From Zizania palustris (lineage: Eukaryota; Streptophyta; Magnoliopsida; Poales; Poaceae): a stretch of DNA of 64,000 nucleotides. The notes beneath the pieces were generated by a model that was not told the DNA's origin, did no database searches, and saw only the letters and a list, made by a program, of their open reading frames with translations. Each line of letters opens with the position of its first letter. Position 1 is the stretch's first letter. A program made the position numbers and the translations under genes. The stretch lies in NCBI GenBank assembly GCA_019279435.1, contig JAAALK010000287.1:64173144-64237143 (forward strand), written 5' to 3'. This document shows positions 10,471 through 21,271 of this stretch, piece after piece.

Positions 10471-11520
10471 ATGGCCAACGATCAAGGATCAGATGCCCCG
10501 TGCAACAGGAGCGACTCCAGGAACTTGCCCTAGTGGGGAGCCACCGGTCAGCGGCAGGCCCCAGCCGCCAATCACCCCACCTTGGCCGAAATGATGGTGA
10601 ACCATAATCAAATGATCACCACGCTGCTGAACCAGATGTAGCAGCAGTAGAATCAGATGCAAGAGCAACAAGCCCAACTGTTCCGCCTTCAGCAACAGCA
10701 ACCGGAACCACCCCTCATACCAGCTACCCCAGCACCTGCGCCAGCCTCCCAACTCTCGGAGTTCCTGCGTGTCTGGCCACTAGTGTTCTCCAGCACCACC
10801 AACTCGATGGAGGCGGGTGACTGGTTGAGAACGATTGGTAAGAAGTTGGACCTTCTGCCATGCATCAAGCAGGAGAGAGTGGCTTTTGCTGCTCACTAGC
10901 TCCAGGGACCTGCTGCGGAGTGGTGGGACAACCTGTGAGAGACCCAGCCTAAGGGTCATGTCCTTTCATGGGCTGAGTTCATTGCCAAGTTTCACGCCGC
11001 CCATGTCCCGTATGGCGTGCTAGCCTAGAAGCAGCAGGAGTTTCGAGATCTGTAGCAAGGAAGCAGGTCCGTGACGGAGTACCTGCATGAATTCAACCGG
11101 CTAGCCCGGTATGCACCCGAAGAAGTACGCACAGATGCGACCCATCAGTCTAAGTTTCTCCAAGGGCTGAAGGACGAGCTTTCTCTTCAGCTAGTCTCTA
11201 GAGACTATGCCAACTTTCAAAAGTTGGTAAACAAGGCTATAATCCAAGAAACCGAGCAGAACAAGGTGGATCTAAAGAAGAAGAGGATGATCGCCTTCCA
11301 TCAGTACCAGGGGATGGCGCAGAGGCCCCGCTACACACCTCCCCCACTGGTACCCCACTATCATATGTGCCCTGTCTACAGGCCAGCTCCATCAGCAAAC
11401 AATCCGGGAGCCAGAAATCCTCGCCCTGCTCCCGCCGCACCAGCTGCTCCACCCGCCCCACCAAGAAAGCAGAGGTTTTGCACGACAAGCCGGTAATCTG
11501 CTTAAACGGCAGTTAGGAGG
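10471..11520 (+). pseudogene. Element B gag, broken
   Basis: The frame opens with an ATG at 10471 and continues with glutamine-rich sequence, then the retrotransposon Gag core: FLRVWPLVFSS, EAGDWLRTI, AAEWWDNL and VTEYLHEFNRLARYAP. A proline-rich hinge and a zinc-knuckle remnant (PVIC...GHNSHQC, about 11490-11540) follow. At least six in-frame TAG codons replace Gln or Trp, as expected from C-to-T and G-to-A decay. The second Cys of the CCHC knuckle is lost. Confidence 0.85.
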
Positions 11521-13145
11521 GACACAACTCTCACCAGTGTCCCTATCCCAAGCACCCACAAGGGATCGCGGTGAATCCTACAGTTCGCGCCCGCGTCAAC
11601 CACATCTCCGCTGAAGAAGCCCAGGCTGCACCAAAGATAGTCATGGGTAAGTTCTCTGTAAATTCAGTACCCGTAGTGGTTTTATTTGACACTAGCACTA
11701 CTCATTCATTTATATCAGCAAGCTTCGTGAAAACATATAATCTAAATGAGTGTGAGCTAGCAAGACCGGTACTGATAGCCACTCCCGGCAAACAGACCCG
11801 ATCCCACTCCTATAGTCCAAGGGTATGGGTAGATATCCAAGGCATTATATTCTAGACCGATCCCATTCTGATAGAATGTAAAGGCTTGGACCTGATCCTA
11901 GGAATGGATTGGATCAACAAGCACCAAGGAATGATAGAGTGCGCAAGAAGGAAAGTGATCGTGACCAGTGAAGAAGGGACTGTAGTCACGTTTCAGATGC
12001 CAAGCCAGAAGCCCGGAAGACTTCACCTACACCAGATTGCCTTAGAGGAAGTACCGCTAGTCTGTGAGTACTCGGATGTCTTTCTAGAGGATTTTCCAGG
12101 GATGCCACCCAAGAGGGACATTGAGTTCAGGATTGACCTAGTGCCCAAGACCACTCCCATCTCCAAGCGACCCTACCAGATGGCCGCAAACGAGTTAGCA
12201 AAGATGAAGCAGCAGCTAGAAGACCTTGAGAGAAAAGGATACATCATACCCAGTACATCCCCGTGGGGAGCCCCCGTTATCTTCATCGAGAAGAAGGAAG
12301 ATAAGGCTAAGCGTATGTGTGTGGATTATCGGGCTTTGAATGAGGTGACCATCAAGAACAAGTACCCTTTACCCCGGATTAACGATCTATTTGATCAACT
12401 GAAAAGAGCCATGATATTCTCCAAGATCGACCTCCGGTCCGGATATCATCAGCTGAGGATTCGAGAGGAAGACATACCTAAGACGGCATTCACCTCCCAC
12501 TATGGACTTTATGAGTGCACCGTCATGTCCTTTGGATTAACCAACACCCTGACTTTCTTCATGAATATGATGAATAAAGTGTTCATGGAGTATTTGGACA
12601 AGTTTATCATGGTATTCATAGATGATATCCTCATCTATTCCAAGAGCAGAGAAGAGCATGAAACTCACATCCGGTTGACCCTAGGAAAACTTAGGGAACA
12701 TCAGTTATACGCCAAGTACAGCAAGTGCAAGTTTTGGACGGTGGAAGTAAAGTTCCTAGGGCACATTATCTTAGCACAAGGCATCACGGTAGACCCTGCC
12801 ACCATGGAAGCAGTTACGGATTGGCTACCACCCACCAATGTATCTGAGATACGAAGCTTTCTAGGATTAGTGGGCTACTACAGTCAATTTATTGAGAATT
12901 TCTCTAAGATAGAGAAGCCCATGACCAAGTTGTTGCAGAAAGGAGAGAAGTTTGAATGGACTTCGGAATGCGAGGAAAGATTTCGGACCCTCAAGTCGCG
13001 ATTGGTGTCAGCACCAATTTTGACCCTACCTGATATAAGGAAAGACTTTCATGTCTACTGTGATGCATCTCGTCAGGGTTTGGGTTGTGTTCTTATGCAG
13101 GACGGAAAGGTTGTCTCATATGCCTCCCGGCAATTGAGGCCACAC
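11520..13145 (+). pseudogene. Element B pol, part 1: protease and reverse transcriptase
   Basis: The protease block reads VVLFDTSTTHSFIS (about 11680-11720); the catalytic D-S/T-G triad has lost its Gly. The segment from 11886 to 13145 is open and holds the whole RT: SPWGAPVIFIEKK, RMCVDYRALN, SKIDLRSGYHQ, the catalytic FIDDILIYS (about 12620), KFLGHI and GYYSQFI. It then enters RNase H (FHVYCDASRQGLG) and stops at the element C junction in the codons for RQLRPH. Confidence 0.92.
13141..13145 (+). repeat. Target-site duplication of element C, left copy
   Basis: CACAC is repeated at 24717-24721. Joining 13145 to 24722 makes the B reading frame continuous through RNase H. Confidence 0.93.
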
Positions 13146-13260
13146 TGAGGAGCCATGCTGAATAGCGTGGGCCTCATGGCTCCAGAGGTGATGAGTCATT
13201 GTCAATGATAGTCAAAGAGGACAGAAGAAGAGAGGAGATCTACTGTTTCATGGGCCACGT

Positions 13261-13462
13261 GTGACTCAGGTACACGAGCAGCGAGTGACTGTCGGGCTGA
13301 GAGAGCTGTGAAGTCAGGCTGGCCCAATCTAGGTACATGGGCTAGGAGTAGTAGAAGACCCACTGGGCTGTTGACCAGGATTGACTCAGGTACACGGGCG
13401 GTGAGTGATTGCCGGGCTGAGAGAGCTACAGAATCGGGCCGGCCCAATCCGGGTACCTGGTG
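13261..13462 (+). repeat. Direct repeat within the C/E-family LTR, period 120 bp
   Basis: Two units of about 80 bp begin GTGACTCAGGTACACG (13261) and TTGACTCAGGTACACG (13381). Each runs through GGGCTGAGAGAGCT and GGCCCAATC to GGTAC(A/C)TGG. The same pair is present in all four C- and E-family LTRs. Confidence 0.85.
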
Positions 13463-13710
13463 CAAAGCCGGTGGAGGCTTTGTCAGTTTTGACGCAAAAC
13501 TAACAATCGTTGATCTTGTATCGGACTGTCCAGAAGAGAAGTCGTAGTTGCTACGAAAGCTTATCTTCCGGAGAAGTCATCTGTATCTCTAGGCCCACAG
13601 TCAGTCAGTCGAGTCTGTAAAAATTCCTAAGGGCAGTTTAGTCTTTTCCTTTATTTTAGCATCTGTAAAAACCCTAAGGGGCTGGTGGAATATTCCTAGT
13701 GTTGGGCAGC

Positions 13711-13720
13711 ATATAAATAG
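13711..13720 (+). promoter_or_regulatory. TATA box, element C 5' LTR
   Basis: ATATAAATAG, with the matching CTATAAATAG at 23174-23183 in the 3' LTR and at 52707-52716 and 62042-62051 in element E. Confidence 0.65.
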
Positions 13721-15264
13721 GGCCCCAATCCCTAGGGTTAGGTTACCCTTTTGCTGAAATTGCTTTTTATTCCATTGGGTCATTTTGTGTTTCCTGTGCT
13801 CTCTCTCCCTGTGTGCGCTGCCAGGAAGTGTTCCTGTTCTTCCTGAGATTCTCTTGGCTCTTCACTGTTTGGAAGGTTTTATTCCTATCGATTCTCATGT
13901 GCAGCACTTCGTGCGCAGTTCTGTGATCTCGTTTTGCATGTGAAATCATTTATTTCAGAACAGAAGCTTCTCTGGTTGCCTCGGTTTGTTCTTCACGTGA
14001 GTACTAGTTCTTGTGGCTGGTAGCTAGTAGTACTACTTTCCTGTAGCTACAGTGTGCAAGTACTCCATCCTTGCTTTTCTTGTGTAGCTTTTTGATCGAG
14101 TTGACAGGGCCAAGTCCCTTTTCTGGTTGTTTCTAGCGAAGCCTCTTCACTTTGTTCGAAGCCCCTCAGCTCCGTGAGGCAGGCTTCAATCTGACATTCT
14201 CGAGTGCTTCGCTAGAACCTTCAGCTTCGATTTTGAACTGTGAACCTAGCTTTGAAGTATGCTCTGTGCTTCGTTTATGTTTGTTAGCATACTTCAATAG
14301 TTCTTGCGAAGGGGTACTCCGACTTGAGCGTTACGGAGTTAATACTTTGACAGGCTTCGAAGTTGACATCGAAGCTTATCTCACTGATATACTTCGCTCG
14401 ACATGTAGTCTCTAACATATTTCTGCTGCAGTCTTGATTGTGTGTCACTGCGTGTGAGTTTGAAGCTTGTCGTTCGAAGTGTGTTTGTGACCTTCGATTT
14501 CTTGTGTGACATCTCCAGCATACTTCGATTCGAAGCTGGTCTGTGGTTCAGAGGTTACCACTTTGGTATTTATACCTCGATCAAGCTAGCTTCGAAGGTA
14601 GAGTATAGGCTTCGATTTGGTCTGTTTGTCGTGTGTAGAGCTTCGCTTCTCTCTCGGAGGTTGTTTTTTGTGAGCTTGTTCAAACCTTTCTGATCGAAGT
14701 TTTTGGCTTCGAAGTACACTGTTCGAAGCAAGTTTCGATACTCTCATACTTCGCTTTGAAGCATACTTCGCTCTCTGCCACACTCGAATGAGGCTAGACT
14801 AAACAAACCTTCGGCACATAATCAACAACCTTCGCTCAACTTCGACTAGAGACTCTGAAGCAGGCTTTGACACCACGAAGCAGGCTTCTGCGAAGCTGAC
14901 TTCGACACTGCGAAGCAGGCTTCGACACAGCAAAGCAGGCTTCGCCAAGTTCCGAACAGGAGACAGATTTTGAACAGTAACTTCTCATCTCATTCCCTGT
15001 GCACTTAGATTATTTCACTGAGAAGTTTGATCTGCCATGTCTTGAATGTGTTGTTTATCTGCCTATTAGCACTGCTGTGGTGTTTCTCTAATTTTGACAC
15101 CTGATGTTTCTAGGCTAGATACTTTTAGACTTAGGCTCTCTGTTCATACTCTGCCGCTTAGTCTTTTGAGGTGCGTTGGGTGTTGGGAGCAGGCCATTGA
15201 TTCGAAAGAATTTTTAGTCGCCCATTCACCCCCCCCCTCTGGTCGCTACTTTTGGTCCTACAAG

Positions 15265-15275
15265 TGGTATCAGAG
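15265..15275 (+). other. Primer-binding site of element C
   Basis: TGGTATCAGAG, complementary to the initiator-methionine tRNA 3' end, lies two bases after the 5' LTR. Confidence 0.92.
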
Positions 15276-15327
15276 AAAGGTTAGGTTTTTTCCATACCTT
15301 AACCGGTTCTAAACCCCAGTAGTGATC

Positions 15328-18081
15328 ATGACGTCTCCTGGCAAGGTCCCGTCCTTGGAAGCCTTTGGCTATAACTATTGGAAGACTCGCAAGCGAGCCT
15401 ATCTTATGAGCCAAGGCTCAGACATCTGGGACATCTGTGTTCACGATACATTTGTTATTTTGCCAGTTACTAAGCATGGTACTTCTGGTATCATTGCCCA
15501 GCATCTGTGCAATAGTAAAGCTGTGAACATTCTCTTTTCTGGTTTAGGTCCCACTGAGTTTGAGCGTGTGAGCCATCTTTCCACTGCGAGAGAGATCTGG
15601 GCTACCCTCAAGGCACACCATGAGGGGACAGCCCAGGTCAAGGCTCGGCTCTATCAGACCTACCGGCATGAGTACGAGAACTTCACACAAAAGCCGGGTG
15701 AATCTGTTGAAGCGTTGTTTGGTCATTTTCAATCGATCATAAACAAGCTTCGGGACAACAAGGCTGAGGGTGCTCAGTTAGTCTCAGATCACGAGCAGGC
15801 ACTCAAGGTTCTCCATACCTTGGACCCAAAGATCTGGGAGATCAAGGTATCCTCTATCGTTGAGAGCACTTCTTATGATACCTTGACCATTTCTGAGTTG
15901 TTTAGCAAGCTGAAGGCCACTGAGGTTGATATCCAGCTGAGATCAAATCTCACTAGCTCTGGATCAAAGTCCCTGGCCCTTGCTACACCCTCTGTTGATC
16001 CCTCTGCTGTGAGTTGTGCTGGTTTCTCTTTGATGTCTATCACTGAGGATCAGCTTGAGTCTTTGGGAGATGATGACCTGTGTCTTTTTAACAACTGGGT
16101 GCGTCGTGTCTATGACAAAAGGATGTTCAAAAGACATGGCACGAAATCCGGGTGCTTTGAGTGTGGTGATCCAGGGCACTTCATCGCCGATTGCCCCAAG
16201 CGCAATGGACAGAAGAAGGGCACCGGTGGTGGCTTCCACGACTCCGGCAAGCACGACAGCTCTTCCTTCAACAAGGGCAAACCGAAGACCAGATTCTTCA
16301 AGAAGGCCCTGAAGGACTACCGGCGAGAGAACAAGAAGCGCGACAAGGCCTTCTTCACCGAGATGGAGAAGAGCTACTCCAAGCAGTCCATGTCATCTTC
16401 CTCTTCATCGAGCTCAAGCGATGAGGAGATCATCATCAGGAAGGGGAAGGACAAGGACGATCCGGCGGGCCTTTGCTTCATGGCCTTCGGGGATAGACCG
16501 AAGAGCCACTCACATCAGCGCCGAAGATCCCGCAAGAGCTTCTACTCAATGGCTCTTGGGGATAAGGAAGAAAAGAGCTCCTCCGATGACTCCGACGATG
16601 ACGACAACGAAAAGGTATCATCCTATGAACGCGAAATTGTTGATTTACTTGAGAGCAATCGTCAGGAGTTAAAATATCGGGAAAAACTGCTTAGGGGGGC
16701 CAAGAAGAGGATAGATGAGTTAGAGAGTGAGCTTGCCATAGCCAATGACAGAATTGAGAGTCTATCTTCTTCCCCCTGCTTGGGTGATAGCAGTGAGTGC
16801 CCGAAGTGTGAGGTGCTTCTATGTGACCTGTCGACTCTAAAGTCCAGGTACACAGAAAGGGTTGATGAGAGGGACGCTTTGGCCACTAAGCTTGAAAGCG
16901 CTCAGCTGGAGCTAAAAGATGCTCAAGCAACTGTCGTCGCACCCTATGTTGATTTCCCATCTCATCTAGCTGTCTTAGCTAAGCTGAAAGCCAAGGGCAA
17001 TGAGCATTTGGGTGATTTGGAGAGAGTGAGAGCTGAGCTGGCGCAGACTAGGCTAGAGCTTGAGACACTATCAGTTCCACCCACTGTCTGTGAGAACTGT
17101 TTGTCTCTTAGAATGGAATTGATCAAGCTGAAAGCCAAAAAGTCCGTCCAAGTAGAGAGTGAGTGTGAGACCTGCTTGTCTCAGGTGGAGGTTCTAGCTT
17201 CCTTGAGAGAGGAGTTAGCTGATTCTCAGAATGAGAACTTTTACCTTCATTCTATCCTGAGTTGGATCAGTGCCAGAGAGCCACAGCTCGGCATGATGAT
17301 CCAGTAGTTCAAGAGGCAGGATGGGTTTGGGGTAGGTTACACCTACACCAAGGCTGACTTTGAGAGTGCCATTAGACGGGCAGTGGAGTGGAGTAAAATG
17401 ACTCCTGAGCAGAGATATCCCAAGAGTCACTCCACTGAGACTTCCCTGGCTAGTCAGCCCAAGGATGGAGTGATCCATGAACAGCCCAAAGCTCCACCCA
17501 AGAAGCCCATCTGGGTTCCAAAGCCCGAACACCTCCACACTTCTCTTGACTCTCTTCCTAGACCCTCTCAACCCAAGAAGACTACACCAAACACCACTAA
17601 GCCCAAGAACCCCAAGACTCAACCACATCCCAAGAAGCCCACCTATCATTGTGAGTATTGTCAGAGAGACGGACATCTTGCGGAGTTCTGCTTCAGGAGG
17701 AAGCGGGTTGAGAGAACAGATAAAGCTCGTGGTGGTCAGGAGCAGTTCTACCAGCAGGATGGTAGACTGCGTGTTCCTCGACGCGGGGAGAGGCTGGAGG
17801 CCAGGCCGCGTCGTGTAGGTGGTGGTAGAGGAGACGGCTTTCTTGCCCGTGCTCTAGTTGGTGGTGGTCGTTCTGGCAGAGTTCCAGGCCGTTTTGGCTA
17901 TGGTCCTGGACCTCGTGGCCGAGGTTCTAGGCAGAACCAAGGACCGCGCTTTGAGCCGCGTTTTGGTCCGGTCTCTCATAATGATTTCTGCTTTCCCTCT
18001 TTTGAGCAGATGGCTCGACACTAGTTTAGCTCTTTTGCTAAACCTGGTGCCGGACCATTTGCTCCCACTTACAGCCACTGA
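15328..18081 (+). pseudogene. Element C gag (long, two zinc knuckles), two stops
   Basis: The start ATG at 15328 opens MTSPGKVPSLEAFGY. Domains in order: UBN2-type Gag core (about residues 55-190), CCHC knuckle CFECGDPGHFIADC (about residue 276), a Lys/Ser/Asp-rich linker, long predicted coiled-coil segments, a Pro-rich linker, a second knuckle CEYCQRDGHLAEFC (about 775) and an Arg/Gly-rich RNA-binding tail. At about 918 codons this is much longer than a typical Copia gag. TAG at 17305-17307 replaces the Gln seen in E, and TAG at 18022-18024 replaces a Trp. The frame ends at TGA 18079-18081, and pol continues in another frame. Confidence 0.9.
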
Positions 18082-18083
18082 TT

Positions 18084-21000
18084 GTGCAGGATCGGGGACT
18101 GGAGGACGTTTGGATCATGGACTCAGGATGCTCTCACCACATGACGGGACATCGCAGATGGTTCTCCAGTCTCACTCCCCCGAGCTCCAAAGAGTACATC
18201 ACATTCGGGAACAGTGGTCAAGGGAAAGTAAGTGGCATTGGCTCAATTCGCATTTCAGATCATTTCTCTTTGAAGAATGTTGCCTTGGTTAAAAATTTGA
18301 ACTTCAATTTGATTTCTGTTTCGCAACTTCTTGAGGATGGTTTGGAAGTGCGGTTTAAGAAGGGTAATTCTTCTGTGTTTGATTCTAGGGGGTCTTTGAT
18401 TTGCCAGATTTTACCATTCGGTAAAGTTTTTCAAATTGACTTCTCTAGTTCTTTTGGCCCTTCTCACTGTTTGATTGCTGGATCTTCTTCTGAGCTCTGG
18501 AAGTGGCATAGGAGGTTAAGTCATTTGAGTTTTGATCTGCTAGTCAGGTTAAGCTCTATGGACCTCATCCGAGGACTGCCCAAGCTTAAGATGGAGAAGG
18601 ATCTAGTTTGCCATCCCTGTCGTCATGGGAAAATGGTTGCCGCTTCTCACTCGCCTGTGACTCAGGTGATGACTTCGTATCCAGGTGAGCTTTTACATTT
18701 GGACACTGTTGGTCCAGCTCGGGTACGTTCAGTCGGTGGGAAGTGGTACGCGCTTGTCATTGTTGACGATTTTTCTCGATTCCCGTGGGTTTTCTTTTTG
18801 GAGTCTAAGGATGAAACATTTCAGTTTGTTCATGACCTGATTTTGAAGCTGAAGAATGATAACAATGGTCGGATGCGAGCAATTCGCTCCGACAATGGCT
18901 CTGAGTTCAAGAACTCTTAGTTCGTCAGCTTCTGTAGTGATCAGGGTCTGGACCATCAGTTTTCTTCTCCTTACACTCCCCCACAGAACGATGTTGTGGA
19001 ACGAAAGAACCGCACGCTAGTCGAGATGGCCAGGACGATGCTTGATGAGCACAGGACTCCTAGGCGTTTTTGGGCTGAAGCCATGAACACGGCTTGCTAT
19101 CTGGCCAACCGCATTTTTCTTCGAGTTTACTTAGGCAAGACTTCGTATGAGTTGCGGTTTGACAGACAGCCCAGGGTGAGCCACTTGCGAGCGTTTGGCT
19201 GCAAGTGCTTTGTGCTCAAGAAGGGAGGGCATTTGGACAAGTTTGAGTCTCGTTGCTGGGATGGTGTTTTTCTTGGCTATGCTTTGCATTCTCGAGGTTT
19301 TCGTGTTTGGAACCTCGAATCCCAGCTGCTTGTCGAGACTTGGGAGGTTTCATTTGATGAGTCCTTGCGTTCTTTGACTCCTTCTTTTGAGCCTTCTAAT
19401 GGTGAGCTCGGAGAGTCCATCTTCGAAGAAGATGAGGATACTCCAGCCGCTATTGAGGGTGGGCCTTCTGCACCCCCTGCAAAGCCCACACCTTCTGAGA
19501 CTTTGACTGAGGATGAGGGCGGACCTCTGATCACTTCTTCCACTTCGATCGAGCCCCCTCAGTCGAGTCTAGAGGTGCCTGCTGCTGACTCCGGTGAGGT
19601 GACTTCAGACCACCAAGGAACCCGAGCAGTTCAGCGTGATCACCCCTCGGAGCTCATTATCGGTGATTTGACTGAGAGAACTTTGCGTTCATCTACCTCT
19701 CTTGCTGTGTTTGCTGAATCTGCTTTTGTTGCATCTTTTGAGCCCAGAGATGTTTCTCATGCTCTTTCTGATTCTAATTGGATTAATGCTATGCAAGAAG
19801 AGCTTGAGAACTTTGTCCGCAATCGGGTTTGGACACTAGTTGAGCCGCCACCAGGATGCAACCCCATAGGCACCAAGTGGGTGTTCAAGAACAAACAAGG
19901 TGAAGATGGGGTTGTGGTGCGCAACAAAGCTCGATTAGTTGCCCAGGGTTTTTGCTAGAAGGAAGGTATTGACTTTGAAGAAACCTTCGCTCCTGTTGCC
20001 CGTCTTGAGTCCATTCACATTCTTTTAGCTTTTGCCGCTTCGAAGGGTTTTAAGCTTTTTCAAATGGACGTCAAGAGTGCTTTTCTGAACGGGTTCATAG
20101 AGGAGGAAGTCTATGTTAGGCAGCCCCCCGGTTTTAAGAACCCTAAGTTTCCTCGACATATTTTTAAGCTGCAGAAAGCTTTATACGGGTTGAAGCAAGC
20201 CCCAGGGCTTGGTATGACCGGTTGAAGCAGTTTTTGTTGGGGAAGGGCTTTGTGATGGGTTTTATGGATAAAACTCTTTTCTTGCTTAGAGATGCTTCAG
20301 ATTTCTTAGTTGCTCAGATTTACGTGGACGATATTATTTTTGGCGGTACTACTGATTATCTTGTGTCCAAGTTTTTTGAGCAGATGCACAGTGAGTTTGA
20401 GATGAGCCTCATGGGTGAGCTCAAGTACTTCTTAGGGCTCCAGATCAAGCAGACCAAGGACGACACCTTCATCCACCAAGGTAAGTACACTCGTGACATG
20501 TTGAAAAAATTTGACTTTGGTGGGGAGTTGAAGCCGCAGATGACCCCGATGGGCACATCTGGGGGTCTGGACAAGGATGAGAGTGGCGTCAAGATCAACG
20601 AAAGGGTGTTTCGAGGGATGATCGGTTCGCTGTTGTACTTAACTGCGACAAGACCAGACATACAGTTCGTCGTGGGACTTTGCGCGCGTTTTCAGTCTTC
20701 ACCACGCGCGTCTCATCGGCAGGCCGTCAAGCGCATCTTCAGGTATCTCACTTATGCGCCTGATCTCAGTCTTTACTATTCAGCATCATCTCCACTTGAT
20801 TTATCTGGTTTCTCGGACGCCGACTTTGGTGGGTGTCGGTTGGATCACAAGTCGACTTCCGGTACTTGCCAGTTTCTTGGTTCCTCCCTTGTTTCTTGGT
20901 CTTCTCGAAAGCAATCTGGAATTGCTCTTTCGACCACTGAGGCTGAGTATGTAGCTGCTGCTAGCTGCTGCTCACAGTTAGTTTAGATGATTTCCACTTT

Positions 21001-21271
21001 GCGAGATTTTGGATTGTTCTTTCCTACCAGGGTTCCATTGTTTTGCGACAGCACCAGTGCTATTAGTGTAGGGAAAAACCCTTGTCTTCATTCAAAAACC
21101 AAACATATTGATGTGCGCTTTCATTTTCTGCGGGATCAATATGAGAAAGGTGTCATTGACCTTGTTCATGTTGATACCCATCATCAGCTGACTGACATTT
21201 TCACCAAACCCCTAGATCAGTCTACCTTTGAGCATTTACGAGGGTATTTGGGTGTTGTGTATCCTTTCTAG
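18084..21271 (+). pseudogene. Element C pol: protease, integrase, RT, RNase H, broken
   Basis: In the -1 frame relative to gag come the protease (WIMDSGCSHHMTG), the integrase HHCC finger (HRRLSH...CHPC), the integrase core (LLHLDTV, IRSDNGSEF, VVERKN), RT (KWVFKNKQGEDG, QMDVKSAFLNG, YVDDIIFGG) and RNase H (STTEAEYVAA, ending at TAG 21269-21271). Breaks: TAG at 18918-18920 and 19956-19958 (both Gln in E), a 1-base deletion near 20201, and TAG at 20984-20986 (Trp in E). A Gly next to the catalytic Glu of integrase is Asp. Confidence 0.92.

Larger units (their letters stand above)
13146..15262 (+). repeat. Element C 5' LTR
   Basis: It carries a TATA box (ATATAAATAG, 13711-13720), an internal 120-bp-period direct repeat (13261 and 13381) and a region of about 800 bp packed with TTCGAAG/CTTCG words (about 14140-14950). 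The last 45 bases resemble the LTR end of elements D and E. Confidence 0.94.
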
